Below, one piece after another: positions 51,084-61,430 of a DNA stretch of 64,000 bases. The notes beneath the pieces were generated by a model. It saw only the letters and a program-made list of their open reading frames with translations. It had not been told where the DNA came from and searched no databases. Both the position numbers and the translations under genes were made by a program. Every line of letters begins with the position of its first letter. Position 1 is the first letter of the stretch. Source of the DNA: Sulfitobacter sp. Lineage in GTDB: Bacteria > Pseudomonadota > Alphaproteobacteria > Rhodobacterales > Rhodobacteraceae. Location of the stretch: NCBI GenBank assembly GCA_029252045.1, contig JAQXCD010000022.1, positions 1 to 64,000 of the forward strand, in the 5' to 3' direction.

Positions 51084-51661
51084 GTACCCCAGTATCGGAC
51101 GAACCTCAGCATACGAACCCGCGTGACGAGTTGGTAGAGCATTTGCCGGCCATGCGTGCCTTTGCAATTTCCCTCACACGCAATGGTTCTGTTGCCGATG
51201 ATATGGTGCAGGATACGCTGGTAAAGGCGTGGACAAACATCGAGAAATTTCAGGTGGGTACGAACATGCGCGCGTGGTTGTTCACAATCCTGCGCAACAC
51301 CTATTATTCCTCGCGGCGCAAAGCAAAGCGCGAAGTGGCAGATGTGGATGGTATTTTCACGGAGAGCCTGGCGCAAAAACCGGCTCATGACGGCCACTTG
51401 CAGATGAATGATTTTCGCGTTGCGCTGGGTAAATTAAAGGTTGAGCAACGCGAAGCGCTGCTGTTGATCGGGGCGTCGGGATTTTCCTATGAAGAAGCCG
51501 CCGAGATGTGCGGCGTGGCTGTTGGGACAATCAAAAGCCGCACCAACCGCGCCCGTGCGCAACTGGCGGAGCTGATGGGGTTAAATGAGGACGAAGCGAT
51601 GGAGATGACAGATGATGCGACGATGTCCGTCCTCACGGCCTCAAAGGTAGCAAGTTTTTAA
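51080..51661 (+). CDS. ecfG: ECF sigma factor EcfG
   Basis: DELVEHLPAMRAFAISLTRNGSVADDMVQDTLVKAWTNIEKFQVGTNMRAWLFTILRNTYYSSRRKAKREV..GFSYEEAAEMCGVAVGTIKSRTNRARAQL. Confidence 0.95.
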   Translation: MSTPVSDEPQHTNPRDELVEHLPAMRAFAISLTRNGSVADDMVQDTLVKAWTNIEKFQVGTNMRAWLFTILRNTYYSSRRKAKREVADVDGIFTESLAQKPAHDGHLQMNDFRVALGKLKVEQREALLLIGASGFSYEEAAEMCGVAVGTIKSRTNRARAQLAELMGLNEDEAMEMTDDATMSVLTASKVASF

Positions 51662-51664
51662 CAC

Positions 51665-53392
51665 ATGACCTCAGGCTTTTTGAACAACAGCGTTTTTGGT
51701 GGTCTGGCTTTCAGGACGCTGCTGTTTTTGTCGCTGGCGCTGTTGCCGATCGGGTTGATCGCTGTGGTACAGACCCGTCAAATCGCAGATCAGACACAGA
51801 GATCGGCGGAACTTTCGCTTATTGCGGTGACCGAACAGGCCGCCGCAATAGAGCGGACGACTTTGCAGGAGGCGTTGGGTGCAGGGCGTGCACTGGCGGC
51901 TGTGGTCAAGATCGAACGTGACAACCCGGAGCGATGTTCAACCTTCCTCAACAGTTACGAGGCGGAGGTGAAGAGGTATCTACTGGTCGGGTTTGTGCGG
52001 GCTGATGGTGTGATGAACTGTTCCTCGACCCAGCAAACCTATGATTTGTCGGAATCGGATGTATTCCAAACCACGATGGAACGTGCAACCGTCACAGTGA
52101 CCCCTATCGAGCGCGCGGCGATCTCCGGACAATCGGTTGTGATTGTGACAGTCCCGGTTTTTGCTGAGGATGAGGCGATTGGATTTGTCTTTATATCTAT
52201 CGCGCGCGACACGATGGAGGATCACGAACTTGGTGATCTGCCTGCTCGGCCTGTGTCATTGGTTACGTTCAATGACGTAGGGCAAATCCTGACGTCTGAG
52301 CACGCATATGCGATTGCAGCAGAAGAGCTACCCTTGGCTTATGAGTTGAAACAGCTGACAGGCAGCGTCCGGCAGGTGTTTTATGCGCAGAACACACGGG
52401 GCGAAGAGCGTGTCTATGTTGTAGTCCCGATTGTGCAAAATACAGTCTTCGGCATGAGCGTTTGGCCCAGCAATACGCCGATGCTGCAAACCGATTTTTC
52501 GGGGCGGCTGTCATCCTTGTTGCCGATTGTGATGTGGGTGGCCAGCCTTGTGGTGGCGTTTTGGTCGCTGAACCGGCTGGCTGTGAAACATATCCGCAAA
52601 CTGGGCCGTCAGATGCGGTATTTCGCATTGAACCGGACTTTGCCGCGTGTGCCGCTGGGTGAGGGTGTTCCGTATGAAATTGTCACGATGGAGCAATCGT
52701 TTCTAGGTATGGCGAATTCGATCCTGCAAGATGAGGCGCGGCAAGAGGACAGCCTGCGTGAGAAGAATATGCTTCTGAAAGAAGTGCATCACCGCGTTAA
52801 GAACAATCTCCAACTGATTTCGTCGATCATGAATATGCAAATCCGTCAGGCGCCCACAGATGCAAACCGCAAGGTGCTGCAGCGGCTCCAAGACCGTATT
52901 CTGAGTTTGGCGACAGTGCACAAGAGCCTGTATCGGGACAATGAAATGTCGCGCGTGGATGCGGGGGTTTTGCTGCGCGAGATCGTCTCGCAGAGCCTTG
53001 CAGTGGGGCTGGAGGCGAAAGCGAAAATCAAGGTTGTCGAGACATACGACACAATCATGATCGGGCCGGATGATGCGGCGCCGCTGACCTTGCTGGTCTC
53101 TGAGGCTGTGACAAACGCGCTTAAGTACATTTCTTCCGACGGGACGGGGGCCAAGCGGATCGAGGTCAGCCTGAAAATGACCGGACCGGAGAAAGCGGTA
53201 CTGCGGGTTGTGAATACGAGGGGTGAGGCTGTTGTTTCTGACGATCTCGGTACCGGCCTTGGCTCATGGTTGATACAAGCCTTTGCGCGGCAATTGAACG
53301 GAACCGTCGTGATCCAGGAGAACGAAGACAGCTATGTGCTGGAGCTGGCCTTTCCCGTGCCGTTGGCGGACAAGCAGGCATTTGATTTTTAG
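51665..53392 (+). CDS. sensor histidine kinase, HisKA_2/HWE-type
   Basis: N-terminal TM and periplasmic sensor; LKEVHHRVKNNLQLISSIMNMQIRQAP; linked to phyR-nepR-ecfG. Confidence 0.92.
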   Translation: MTSGFLNNSVFGGLAFRTLLFLSLALLPIGLIAVVQTRQIADQTQRSAELSLIAVTEQAAAIERTTLQEALGAGRALAAVVKIERDNPERCSTFLNSYEAEVKRYLLVGFVRADGVMNCSSTQQTYDLSESDVFQTTMERATVTVTPIERAAISGQSVVIVTVPVFAEDEAIGFVFISIARDTMEDHELGDLPARPVSLVTFNDVGQILTSEHAYAIAAEELPLAYELKQLTGSVRQVFYAQNTRGEERVYVVVPIVQNTVFGMSVWPSNTPMLQTDFSGRLSSLLPIVMWVASLVVAFWSLNRLAVKHIRKLGRQMRYFALNRTLPRVPLGEGVPYEIVTMEQSFLGMANSILQDEARQEDSLREKNMLLKEVHHRVKNNLQLISSIMNMQIRQAPTDANRKVLQRLQDRILSLATVHKSLYRDNEMSRVDAGVLLREIVSQSLAVGLEAKAKIKVVETYDTIMIGPDDAAPLTLLVSEAVTNALKYISSDGTGAKRIEVSLKMTGPEKAVLRVVNTRGEAVVSDDLGTGLGSWLIQAFARQLNGTVVIQENEDSYVLELAFPVPLADKQAFDF

Positions 53393-53435
53393 AGGCATTG
53401 TGTGGGCGTTGCGCACCTGTTTTTCACCATTGAGG

Positions 53436-53460
53436 GGAACTTCCGCTGTGCTCGCGTGTT
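53436..53460 (+). promoter_or_regulatory. EcfG-type promoter candidate upstream of small membrane peptide gene
   Basis: GGAAC (53436-53440) - N16 - TGTT (53457-53460). Confidence 0.5.
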
Positions 53461-53493
53461 ATCTCCCTGAACCCCGTAGAATAGGAGGCGGTC

Positions 53494-53658
53494 ATGACAT
53501 TCGAGATGTTGCTTGGCGGCCTTATGATATTGATGATGGCGGCCGGTATAGTTGTTGTGATGACATCGTCACACAGCGGTAGGTCGAACGGCAGGAGCGG
53601 CCGTGCAAAGAGGGCAAAAGCCGCGATTAAGCTGTGGCTAGAAAACCGGTGGCGTTAG
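53494..53658 (+). CDS. 54-aa single-TM membrane peptide (absent from ORF track)
   Basis: MTFEMLLGGLMILMMAAGIVVVMTSSHSGRSNGRSGRAKRAKAAIKLWLENRWR*; ATAGGAGGCGGTC before ATG. Confidence 0.65.
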   Translation: MTFEMLLGGLMILMMAAGIVVVMTSSHSGRSNGRSGRAKRAKAAIKLWLENRWR

Positions 53659-54252
53659 CGCACTGACAATCTCGCACGGCTCGGTGCCAATGTTGCGGAA
53701 ACGATGTGGCAGGCGGCTGTCAAAGAGATATCCGTCACCGCAATTCAGGAGGCCTATGGTGTCTCCCACGGTCAATTCGATCTGACCGCGCGTGATGATT
53801 CCCGCTTCCTCGCCCTCGTGTGCCAGAAATTCAGGGCCGGTATCTGCGCCAGCAGGATATGTTTCATGCAACACCTGAAGGGTGTGCTTGCGGGCGTTGC
53901 CCAATTGTCGCAAGGAGACCTGCCCGGGACCGTCTTGTGTCAGCTGGATAAATTCGTCTGCGCGGTAGATAAATTTCGGGATGTCCTGTTCTTCGATGGC
54001 GCCGAAAAACTCGGCCATTGAAATGGGGATGGCGTCCAGAAGGCTTTTGAGCGACGCGACAGAGGGCGAGGTTTTATCTGTCTCGATCAACGAGATGGTG
54101 CCATTTGTCAGCCCCGCGCGTGTGGCCAGTTCACGCTGTGATAGGCCGCGTTCGGTGCGGATTTGTTTGAGCCGTTGTCCGATGTCCAAAAGTGCGATCC
54201 TGTTAGATAAATGCGGGCGCTGCCTCAGCGGTGTTTTGCCTGAAATGACCAT
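53638..54252 (-). CDS. XRE-family regulator with C-terminal cupin (PuuR-like)
   Basis: IGQRLKQIRTERGLSQRELATRAGLTNGTISLIETDKTSPSVASL; EFLAHEGEEAGIITRGQIELTVGDTI. Confidence 0.92.
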   Translation of the reverse strand: MVISGKTPLRQRPHLSNRIALLDIGQRLKQIRTERGLSQRELATRAGLTNGTISLIETDKTSPSVASLKSLLDAIPISMAEFFGAIEEQDIPKFIYRADEFIQLTQDGPGQVSLRQLGNARKHTLQVLHETYPAGADTGPEFLAHEGEEAGIITRGQIELTVGDTIGLLNCGDGYLFDSRLPHRFRNIGTEPCEIVSALTPPVF

Positions 54253-54374
54253 CCCTCGCGGAAAAGTACAAGTGTGCAGGTTATCCAGATTGACAATTAA
54301 ATTAAACACGGCACAAGGCTATATTAAACGCGGGTTCTGCCGCGCCCAATTTTCACTTGCTTCAGGAATATGTC

Positions 54375-55754
54375 ATGGCCAGCACCGCAAAACGCGCGCC
54401 ACGCAAAAGCGCAAAGAAGTCGCCACAGATTGCAATCGTCGAAGACGCGGTTCCTGTGACTTATACCAACGCTGATCTGGTCCGCCGCCGCGAAGCGGCT
54501 GTGCCGCGCGGTGTCGCATCTGCAGCCCCGGTATATGCGTCCTATGCAGAAAATGCAGAGCTGTGGGATGTGGACGGCAAGCGTTATATCGATTTCGTGG
54601 GCGGTATCGGCGTGCTGAACACGGGCCACCGTCACCCTGGCGTGATTGCAGCGGCCAAGGCACAAGAAGACCTCTACACGCACACATCCTTTCAGGTTGT
54701 GCCCTATGCGCCCTATATCGAACTGGCGGAAAAGCTGAATGCGCTTGCCCCCGGTGATGCGCCCAAGAAGACACTGCTGGTCACCACAGGTGCCGAAGCG
54801 GTTGAGAACGCGGTGAAAATCGCACGCGCTGCCACAGGCCGTCCCGGGGTAATTGCCTTCACGGGTGGTTATCACGGCCGTACGCTGCTGACATTGGGCC
54901 TGACGGGCAAAGTGTCACCTTACAAAAAGCTGGTGGGGCCTTTCCCTGCGGATGTCTTCCGCGCCCCTTTCCCGAGTGTGCGTGACGGGATCACGGTGAA
55001 GGATGCGCTGATTGGCCTGAAAAACCTGTTCCTGACAGATGCCGATCCGTCGCGTATTGCGGCAATCATCATTGAACCTGTTTTGGGCGAAGGCGGGTAT
55101 ACGCCTGTGCCATTCGAGATGATGACTGCCCTGCGCGACATCTGTGACGAACATGGCATCTTGCTGATTGCAGACGAAGTTCAGGCGGGCTTTGGCCGGA
55201 CGGGCAAGTGGTTTGCGATTGAACATTCCGGCGTTGTACCTGACCTGATCACCGTGGCGAAATCCATGGCGGGTGGCTATCCGCTGGCGGGTGTGATTGG
55301 CCGTGCGGATGTGATGGACGCGATGGACCCGGGCGGTCTGGGTGGCACATATGGCGGCAACCCTGTTGCCTGCGCCGCTGCACTGGCCGCGATCACCGCG
55401 ATCGAGGATGAAGACCTGCTCGCGAAATCCATCGCCATGGGTGACAAGCTGAAGGCGCGTTTTGCCGAGATCGGCGCACGCGCTGCTCCCTACCGGATGT
55501 GGGATATTCGCGGTCTGGGCGCGATGGTTGCAGTTGAATTTGTCACCGACTTCGAAAGCATTGCTCCGGATGCCGCCCTGACCAAACGTGTCATTGCGCA
55601 CGCGCTGGAGGGTGGTTTGCTGCTGCTGAGCTGTGGCATGTCCGGCAACGCCATCCGCGTGATGGTGCCGCTTACAGCTTCGGAAGAGATTGTGGATGAA
55701 GGTCTGGCAATTTTTGAAGCGGCTCTGGCTGCGGCTGTGGCCGAGGTCGCGTAA
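54375..55754 (+). CDS. gabT: 4-aminobutyrate aminotransferase (class III)
   Basis: [77 protein letters not shown]. Confidence 0.95.
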   Translation: MASTAKRAPRKSAKKSPQIAIVEDAVPVTYTNADLVRRREAAVPRGVASAAPVYASYAENAELWDVDGKRYIDFVGGIGVLNTGHRHPGVIAAAKAQEDLYTHTSFQVVPYAPYIELAEKLNALAPGDAPKKTLLVTTGAEAVENAVKIARAATGRPGVIAFTGGYHGRTLLTLGLTGKVSPYKKLVGPFPADVFRAPFPSVRDGITVKDALIGLKNLFLTDADPSRIAAIIIEPVLGEGGYTPVPFEMMTALRDICDEHGILLIADEVQAGFGRTGKWFAIEHSGVVPDLITVAKSMAGGYPLAGVIGRADVMDAMDPGGLGGTYGGNPVACAAALAAITAIEDEDLLAKSIAMGDKLKARFAEIGARAAPYRMWDIRGLGAMVAVEFVTDFESIAPDAALTKRVIAHALEGGLLLLSCGMSGNAIRVMVPLTASEEIVDEGLAIFEAALAAAVAEVA

Positions 55755-55865
55755 GCGCCTTTTATCTATGTGACGGCAATTATGCGCGCGAAGGGTTACC
55801 TTCGCGCGTTTTCGCTTTTCGCGGTGCGGTGAATGTCGTTATCGATTGCGCGGGATGATTGCATA

Positions 55866-56717
55866 ATGCGCCTGTTATTTCTCTTGATTTGTGTGATGCT
55901 GGCTGCCCCGTTGCGTGCACAGGATGCGCTGCGCGTTGGTGTTTTTGGCGTGGTTGAGGGGCTTGATCCGCTTGTGGTTGCCGGCCGCGAGATTTCTGTG
56001 CCGGATGATGTGCGGACGATCAGCCCTTTGGGACCAGGACAGGCAATTGCGCTTGGTGACACTCTGGCTGTTGTTGTGTCGGTTGAGGGCGGGCGCCTCG
56101 TCGCTGTGCGGATGCTGGAGTTCTTTCCTGTTGTGGGGCCGGTTGCGGATGTCCGTGAGGGGACCGCAACTATCATGGGGACTACCGTGCATCTTCCACC
56201 AGAGACCTCCCTGAAATCGGGTCAATGGGTTGCGCTAAGTGGATTGTGGAGCGGGGAACAGGTCATAACCACCAAAGTGCGGCGGGTTGATTGGGATGGG
56301 TTTGGCCAGCTTGCCGGTAGTGTGGAGCTTGCGACCGCTGACCAACCTTTGCGCATCGGGCGCAGTACGGTCTTTGGGGCGGACCCTCCGAAAGACGGGT
56401 TCGGCGACGGGATATGGATGTTGAGCGGTCAGCCCGAGGCGGAAGGACTTCGCGTGCGCCTGATGTCCAAGGGTGTTTTTGGGAGCAAGGTTGATCTGGT
56501 GTTGTGGCAGGGTCATGCTTCGCTGCCCGTTGCCTCACAAACCTACATGATCCACGGGACCGGCATCATTGGCACTGCAACAGATGCCCTGATGCCATCG
56601 GCAGGGGCTTTGATTACGCGCTGCGCATGGCAAGGTCGTGTGGTACGCGCCTCCCCCGAGGGACTGGAGGCGGCGTTTGAGGCGCTAGACTGTGTCAGGC
56701 ATATTCCGGCGGATTGA
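55866..56717 (+). CDS. hypothetical secreted protein, DUF5666-like
   Basis: Signal peptide MRLLFLLICVMLAAPLRA; repeated beta-type segments. Confidence 0.6.
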   Translation: MRLLFLLICVMLAAPLRAQDALRVGVFGVVEGLDPLVVAGREISVPDDVRTISPLGPGQAIALGDTLAVVVSVEGGRLVAVRMLEFFPVVGPVADVREGTATIMGTTVHLPPETSLKSGQWVALSGLWSGEQVITTKVRRVDWDGFGQLAGSVELATADQPLRIGRSTVFGADPPKDGFGDGIWMLSGQPEAEGLRVRLMSKGVFGSKVDLVLWQGHASLPVASQTYMIHGTGIIGTATDALMPSAGALITRCAWQGRVVRASPEGLEAAFEALDCVRHIPAD

Positions 56718-57050
56718 ACGTATCAGCACGCGCCCGCGACCAGCGGTCCTTGTATCCCATGTGATCTGCGGCATCTTCATCCACCAGAAAACCTTCGGGT
56801 AGATAGGGGAACGCGCGGTTGCCTTGGACCATCGAGCGGTCGGACTGACGTTGCATCAGGTGGTGGGGCAGGAAATCACTGGGCAGGGATAGGCCGGCCG
56901 CGCCTGTCATTTCGCCCAGTGCCTTGAGCGTATTGCGGTGGAAGCGGGCCACACGTTCCGATTTGTGGACAGGGTCAAGCGCGCGGGCGCGCAGCGGATC
57001 TTGGGTGGCGACGCCCACGGGGCAATGATTGGTATGGCAGGCCTGGGGCA
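56695..57050 (-). pseudogene. 3' fragment of an FMN-binding glutamate synthase family gene
   Basis: QACHTNHCPVGVATQDPLRARALDPVHKSERVARFHRNTLKALGEMTGAAGL..FLPHHLMQRQSDRSMV..KDRWSRARADTF; upstream portion absent. Confidence 0.82.
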
Positions 57051-57996
57051 TGATCTGGTTCTGCAATCTGCCTTCGGCGATAGCGGGCACACCACGTTCT
57101 TTATCAAGAACGAGGCTGACTTCCGCCGCCACCAGTCCGAGATCATCGGCGAGGGTGAGATCAAGATCATGAAGCGGATCAGTTGCCGTGGCGCCGCGAT
57201 CGAGGCTTGTGCGACCCGTGAAGGTACAATTGTTGGCCCGCTCATGACCGAGCTTGTCGGCTTTAACGAACTGACGCCTTATCGCGGCGGTTGGTGTGGC
57301 AATGAAATCCTGTCCACTGCTTTCCCGCCAAAGGTCCGTCAGCAGGCGCGCGATCTGACTTTCAAGTTCGGTGAGCAGCTGCGCAAGGAAGGCTATCGCG
57401 GATACTTCGAGCTGGACTTCTTGATCGACAAAAAGACAGGCGAGCTTTGGTTGGGCGAGTTGAACCCGCGCATCACTGGCGCGTCGTCGATGACCAACCA
57501 CGCGGCCTTTGCCCACGCGGATGCGCCGTTGTTCCTGTTCCACTTGCTGGAGTTTTCGAAGAAGAAGTTCAATCTGGACGTGGACGAGTTGAACGCACGT
57601 TGGGCAGAGCCGGACAATATCGACAGCTGGTCGCAGATGGTGATCAAGCACACCAAAGACAGTGTGGACACTTGCACCACCAGCCCCGAGACAGGCATCT
57701 ATAAAATGCGCGAAGACGGCTCGGTTGTGTGGGACCGCTTTGATTATCAACGCCGCGCGGTGGAGAGTGAGAACGAGGCGTTCTTTCTGCGTATCATGCG
57801 GCCGGGTGATTACCGCTATGAGGGGGCCGATATTGGCATCCTTGTGACGCGCGGACGGTTGATGACAAAAAGCTTCCAGCTGAACGAGCGGGCAAAGAAG
57901 TGGATTCACGGGATCAAGTCGGCGGTTGAAGGCAAACCGTTGCCCGCGGCCTCCGCTGATCCGTTCTTGTCCGATCCGGCGTTCAAGATCCTTTAA
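57050..57996 (+). pseudogene. 5'-truncated ATP-grasp/biotin carboxylase-like gene
   Basis: DLVLQSAFGDSGHTTFFIKNEADFRRH..ELVGFNELTPYRGGWCGNE..GYFELDFLIDKKTGELWLGELNPRITGASSMTNHAAFAHADAPLFLFHLLEF; N-terminal half absent. Confidence 0.82.
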
Positions 57997-58021
57997 GGTA
58001 AATCTGTCAGGAAGGCGGCCC

Positions 58022-58993
58022 ATGTACTGGCGCGCAATCTCCGAGGATTTGCCCGGCCCCAAGTGGGCCGGGCTTTTCCGTGAATATTGGTCCGATTATC
58101 GGGCTTGGTGGCTCAAAGAAGGTGAGACTGCCCGCCCGACCTATGCCGCAAGCCTGCGCGCCCTGCGGACCCATATGCCCGAGATGGTGCCGCTGTATGA
58201 AGAGCTGTGCGAGCTGGCAGGCGGCGGTGATCACGCAGCACGGTTCCTGAGTTTCTATTGCCCGCCCCCCTATCTGGCGAGCTGTTCACAGGCGGTTTGG
58301 GGCGGCAAACAGCCCGTGCTTGTGCGGAACTATGACTACAACCCCAAGGCTTTCGACAGCCTTGTCCTGCGAACCAAATGGCTGGGCCGCGCGGTGATGG
58401 GTACGTCTGACGGGTTGTGGGGGCTGGTGGACGGTGTCAACGACAAGGGTCTCTCGATCTCCCTTACGTTTGGCGGACGGCGTGTGGTGGGCGAGGGGTT
58501 CGGCGTGCCGCTGATCATTCGTTATGTCCTGCAAGTCTGCGAAACGGCAGAAGAGGCGGGCGAGGTATTGGCCCGCGTGCCTACGCACATGAGCTATAAC
58601 GTGACCGTGCTGGACAGAAAGCGGACCTACCTGACGGTCATGATGTCGCCGGACCGGCCCGCGATTGTGACAAATGCGGCAGTGGCCACGAACCATCAGG
58701 AAAATGTCGAATAGATCAGCCACGCGCGGTTTACATCTACCGTCGAGCGGGAGCGATTCTTGTTGCAGCGCTTGCGCCTGCAACGTGACCCTGAGGAAAA
58801 GTTCATCAACGCGTTTCTGCGCCCGCCTCTGTATTCCACGGCATTCCGTCACGGGTTCGGAACGCTCTACACAGCCGTTTACAGACCGCGTAAACAAGAG
58901 ATGGAACTGCGGTGGCCGGATGTGATCTGGCCGCTGTCGTTAAAGGATTTTATTGAAGGGGCGCGTGAGGTGACCCTGCCGGGAGTAGTGTAA
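58022..58993 (+). pseudogene. C45-family (acyltransferase-like Ntn) hydrolase with in-frame TAG
   Basis: CSQAVWGGKQPVLVRNYDYNPKAFDSLVLRTKWLGRAVMGTSDGLWGLVDGVNDKGL..AVATNHQENVE-[TAG 58712-58714]-ISHARFTSTVERERFLLQRL..AVYRPRKQEMELRWPDVIWPLSLKDF; same frame. Confidence 0.85.
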
Positions 58994-60096
58994 TGTCGGG
59001 ACCGTTGGCATCGTTGAAAGTAGTCGAGTTTTCCGGCCTTGGGCCTGCGCCGCTGGCAGGGCAGCTGCTGGCCGATCTGGGTGCCGATGTGATCACCGTG
59101 GACCGCAAGGCCGCTCCTGCCGATCCTACGGACATCAACAGACGTGGAAAACGCTCGGTTGTGCTGGACCTCAAGCGGCCAGAGGGGCTGGCGGCGGCGC
59201 ACAAGCTGATTGCAGCGAGTGGTGTGTTAATCGAAGGGTTCCGGCCCGGCGTGATGGAGCGGTTGGGGTTGGGGCCTGAGGACTGCCCCGACACGCTGAT
59301 CTATGCGCGGATGACCGGATGGGGGCAGGACGGGCCATGGGCGCAGACGGCAGGGCATGACATCAATTATCTGGCGCTGACCGGCGCGTTGCACGCAATG
59401 GGGGATGCCGACCGTACTCCTGTTCCGCCGCTGAACATGGTGGCTGACTATGGCGGCGGTACAATGTTTTTGCTGCTGGGTATTCTGAGCGCTGTGATCG
59501 AGCGCGGCGTGTCCGGCAAGGGACAGGTGGTCGACGCGGCTATGGTTGACGGTGTCCCTGCCATGATGGGCCTGATCCATGCCATGCTGGCGCAGGGAAA
59601 ATGGAGCGAGCAACGCGGGACCAACTGGCTGGATGGCGGTGCGCCGTTCTACCGGTGCTACACCTGCGCTTGTGGCGGCTACCTGTCGGTCGGTGCGTTG
59701 GAGCCGCAGTTTCATGCGCTGTTGCTGGACAAGGCGGGTTTGCCTGCCGCGCATCAGGCGGACCAGAATGATACGGCGCATTGGTCCGCGCGGCGTGATC
59801 TCTATGCGCAGGCATTTGCGCGCAAGACGCGCGATGAGTGGGCGGCCATCTTCGCGGGAAGTGATGCCTGTGTGGCTCCTGTGCTGACGTTTTCTGAGGC
59901 GCAATTCCACCCACATATGGCAGCGCGGCAGACCCTTATCGCGCCGAACGGTGTGGTGCAGGCGGCCCCCGCACCCCGCTTTAGCCGGACGGCGCCTTTG
60001 CCCCCCTCTGTTCCGGGCGCTGTCGGGGCGGAAACAAATCAGGTGTTGGCAGCCCTAGGGTATAGCGACAGTGAGATTGCCGAAATCGCGGGCTGA
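58993..60096 (+). CDS. CaiB/BaiF CoA-transferase family protein
   Basis: LKVVEFSGLGPAPLAGQLLADLGADVITVDR..DINRRGKRSVVLDLKRPEG..GVLIEGFRPGVMERLGLGP. Confidence 0.94.
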   Translation: MSGPLASLKVVEFSGLGPAPLAGQLLADLGADVITVDRKAAPADPTDINRRGKRSVVLDLKRPEGLAAAHKLIAASGVLIEGFRPGVMERLGLGPEDCPDTLIYARMTGWGQDGPWAQTAGHDINYLALTGALHAMGDADRTPVPPLNMVADYGGGTMFLLLGILSAVIERGVSGKGQVVDAAMVDGVPAMMGLIHAMLAQGKWSEQRGTNWLDGGAPFYRCYTCACGGYLSVGALEPQFHALLLDKAGLPAAHQADQNDTAHWSARRDLYAQAFARKTRDEWAAIFAGSDACVAPVLTFSEAQFHPHMAARQTLIAPNGVVQAAPAPRFSRTAPLPPSVPGAVGAETNQVLAALGYSDSEIAEIAG

Positions 60097-60168
60097 TGAT
60101 TGTTGCAAAAATGTACATGGACGCAAATGGGTGTGTTATCTCTGTGCCAAAGGGGCTAGATATAGTCG

Positions 60169-60813
60169 ATGTTTCGAGAAGATGGTATTTCCCGTGGCCC
60201 GTTGGAGGGCCTGATTGTTTGCCCTGTATGTGATGCAACCTATCAGTTGCAGCGCCCCAAAAATGGTGAGCGCGCGGTGTGCACGCGGTGTCACAAAGTT
60301 CTGATCGCCCCGCGCCGCAAGGCCGGTATGCAAATCATTGCGGTTGCGGTTGCGGTTGTTGTCTTGATTACAGCGGCCAGCGTTTTTCCCTTCCTCGAAA
60401 TATCCGCGGCCGGCCGCAGCAATGCTGTGTCTATCATTGATGCGGCGCTTTCTTTCACGCAGGGGCCTATGTTGGTGCTGGCGCTGATGACAGCTGGATT
60501 TATCCTGTTTGTTCCGCTGGTCCGGATGCTGCTGACGCTCTATGTGCTGATCCCCGTTGTGTTGGACCGCCCGCCGGCGCGCCACGCGATCAGGGCGTTC
60601 CGCTGGGCCGAGGCGATGCGCCCGTGGTCGATGGCCGAGATTTTTGCATTGGGCTGTGCGGTGGCTTTGGTGAAAGTGGCGGGTTTGGCGACGGTTAGTT
60701 TTGGTCCTGCGTTTTGGATGTTCGGCGCCCTTGTGGTGCTGGTCATCGTGCATGACAGTTTTTTGTGTAAGTGGTCTGTATGGAATTCTCTGGAACATCC
60801 CAAAGAACGGTAA
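60169..60813 (+). CDS. paraquat-inducible protein A, first half-type
   Basis: CPVCDATYQLQRPKNGERAVCTRCHKVL plus TM segments. Confidence 0.88.
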   Translation: MFREDGISRGPLEGLIVCPVCDATYQLQRPKNGERAVCTRCHKVLIAPRRKAGMQIIAVAVAVVVLITAASVFPFLEISAAGRSNAVSIIDAALSFTQGPMLVLALMTAGFILFVPLVRMLLTLYVLIPVVLDRPPARHAIRAFRWAEAMRPWSMAEIFALGCAVALVKVAGLATVSFGPAFWMFGALVVLVIVHDSFLCKWSVWNSLEHPKER

Positions 60814-61430
60814 CAGCCCGTGAGGCGGGGTTGGTCGCATGCACGCGCTGTACGCGGGCATGGCCGTTGGGCACGCCTGAATGCGGGCGCTGTGGCGCCA
60901 AGCTGGTGTCGCGCGACGAACACAGCCTGCAAAAGGTGTGGGCGCTGTGGGTTGTCGGGCTGATGTGTTACGTCCCCGCCAATGTCTACCCGATGCTCAA
61001 GACCAAACAGCTGTTTACGGTGGATGAGAGCACGATCATCGGTGGCGCTGTCGAACTCGCCCACCACGGTGCATTTGGCATCGCGGCGATCATCCTGGTG
61101 GCTTCTGTTGTGATCCCTTTGGGCAAGTTCTGGGCGGTTGCCTTTCTGGCTGTCAGTGTCCGTCAACGGGGTGGGTTCACCTCGCACCGGCGTTTGCTGA
61201 TGTATGAGGTGGTCGAGTATATCGGCCGCTGGTCTATGATCGATATATTTGTCGTTGCCATTCTTTCGGCACTTGTGCAACTCAAGGGCCTTGCGACGAT
61301 CTCTCCCGGTCCTGCGGCGTTCTTTTTCGCACTTTCTGTAATTTTTACTATGTTGTCTGCCCAAGCTTTTGACCCACGGATGATTTGGGACGCACAAGAC
61401 AACGATAACGAGGCACCTGATCATGGTTGA
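60780..61430 (+). CDS. paraquat-inducible protein A, second half-type
   Basis: CTRCTRAWPLGTPECGRCGAKL; MCYVPANVYPMLKTKQL; YIGRWSMIDIFVVAIL. Confidence 0.9.
   Translation: MEFSGTSQRTVTAREAGLVACTRCTRAWPLGTPECGRCGAKLVSRDEHSLQKVWALWVVGLMCYVPANVYPMLKTKQLFTVDESTIIGGAVELAHHGAFGIAAIILVASVVIPLGKFWAVAFLAVSVRQRGGFTSHRRLLMYEVVEYIGRWSMIDIFVVAILSALVQLKGLATISPGPAAFFFALSVIFTMLSAQAFDPRMIWDAQDNDNEAPDHG

Noticed and set aside
56695-58062. 455-aa minus-strand ORF
   Set aside because: Only the part below ~57050 matches a known family; the rest is antisense to the carboxylase-like coding sequence.
60340-60362. GCGGTT short tandem repeat in the pqiA-like gene
   Set aside because: Encodes a hydrophobic VAVAVVV stretch of a TM helix; no sign of frameshift or phase variation.
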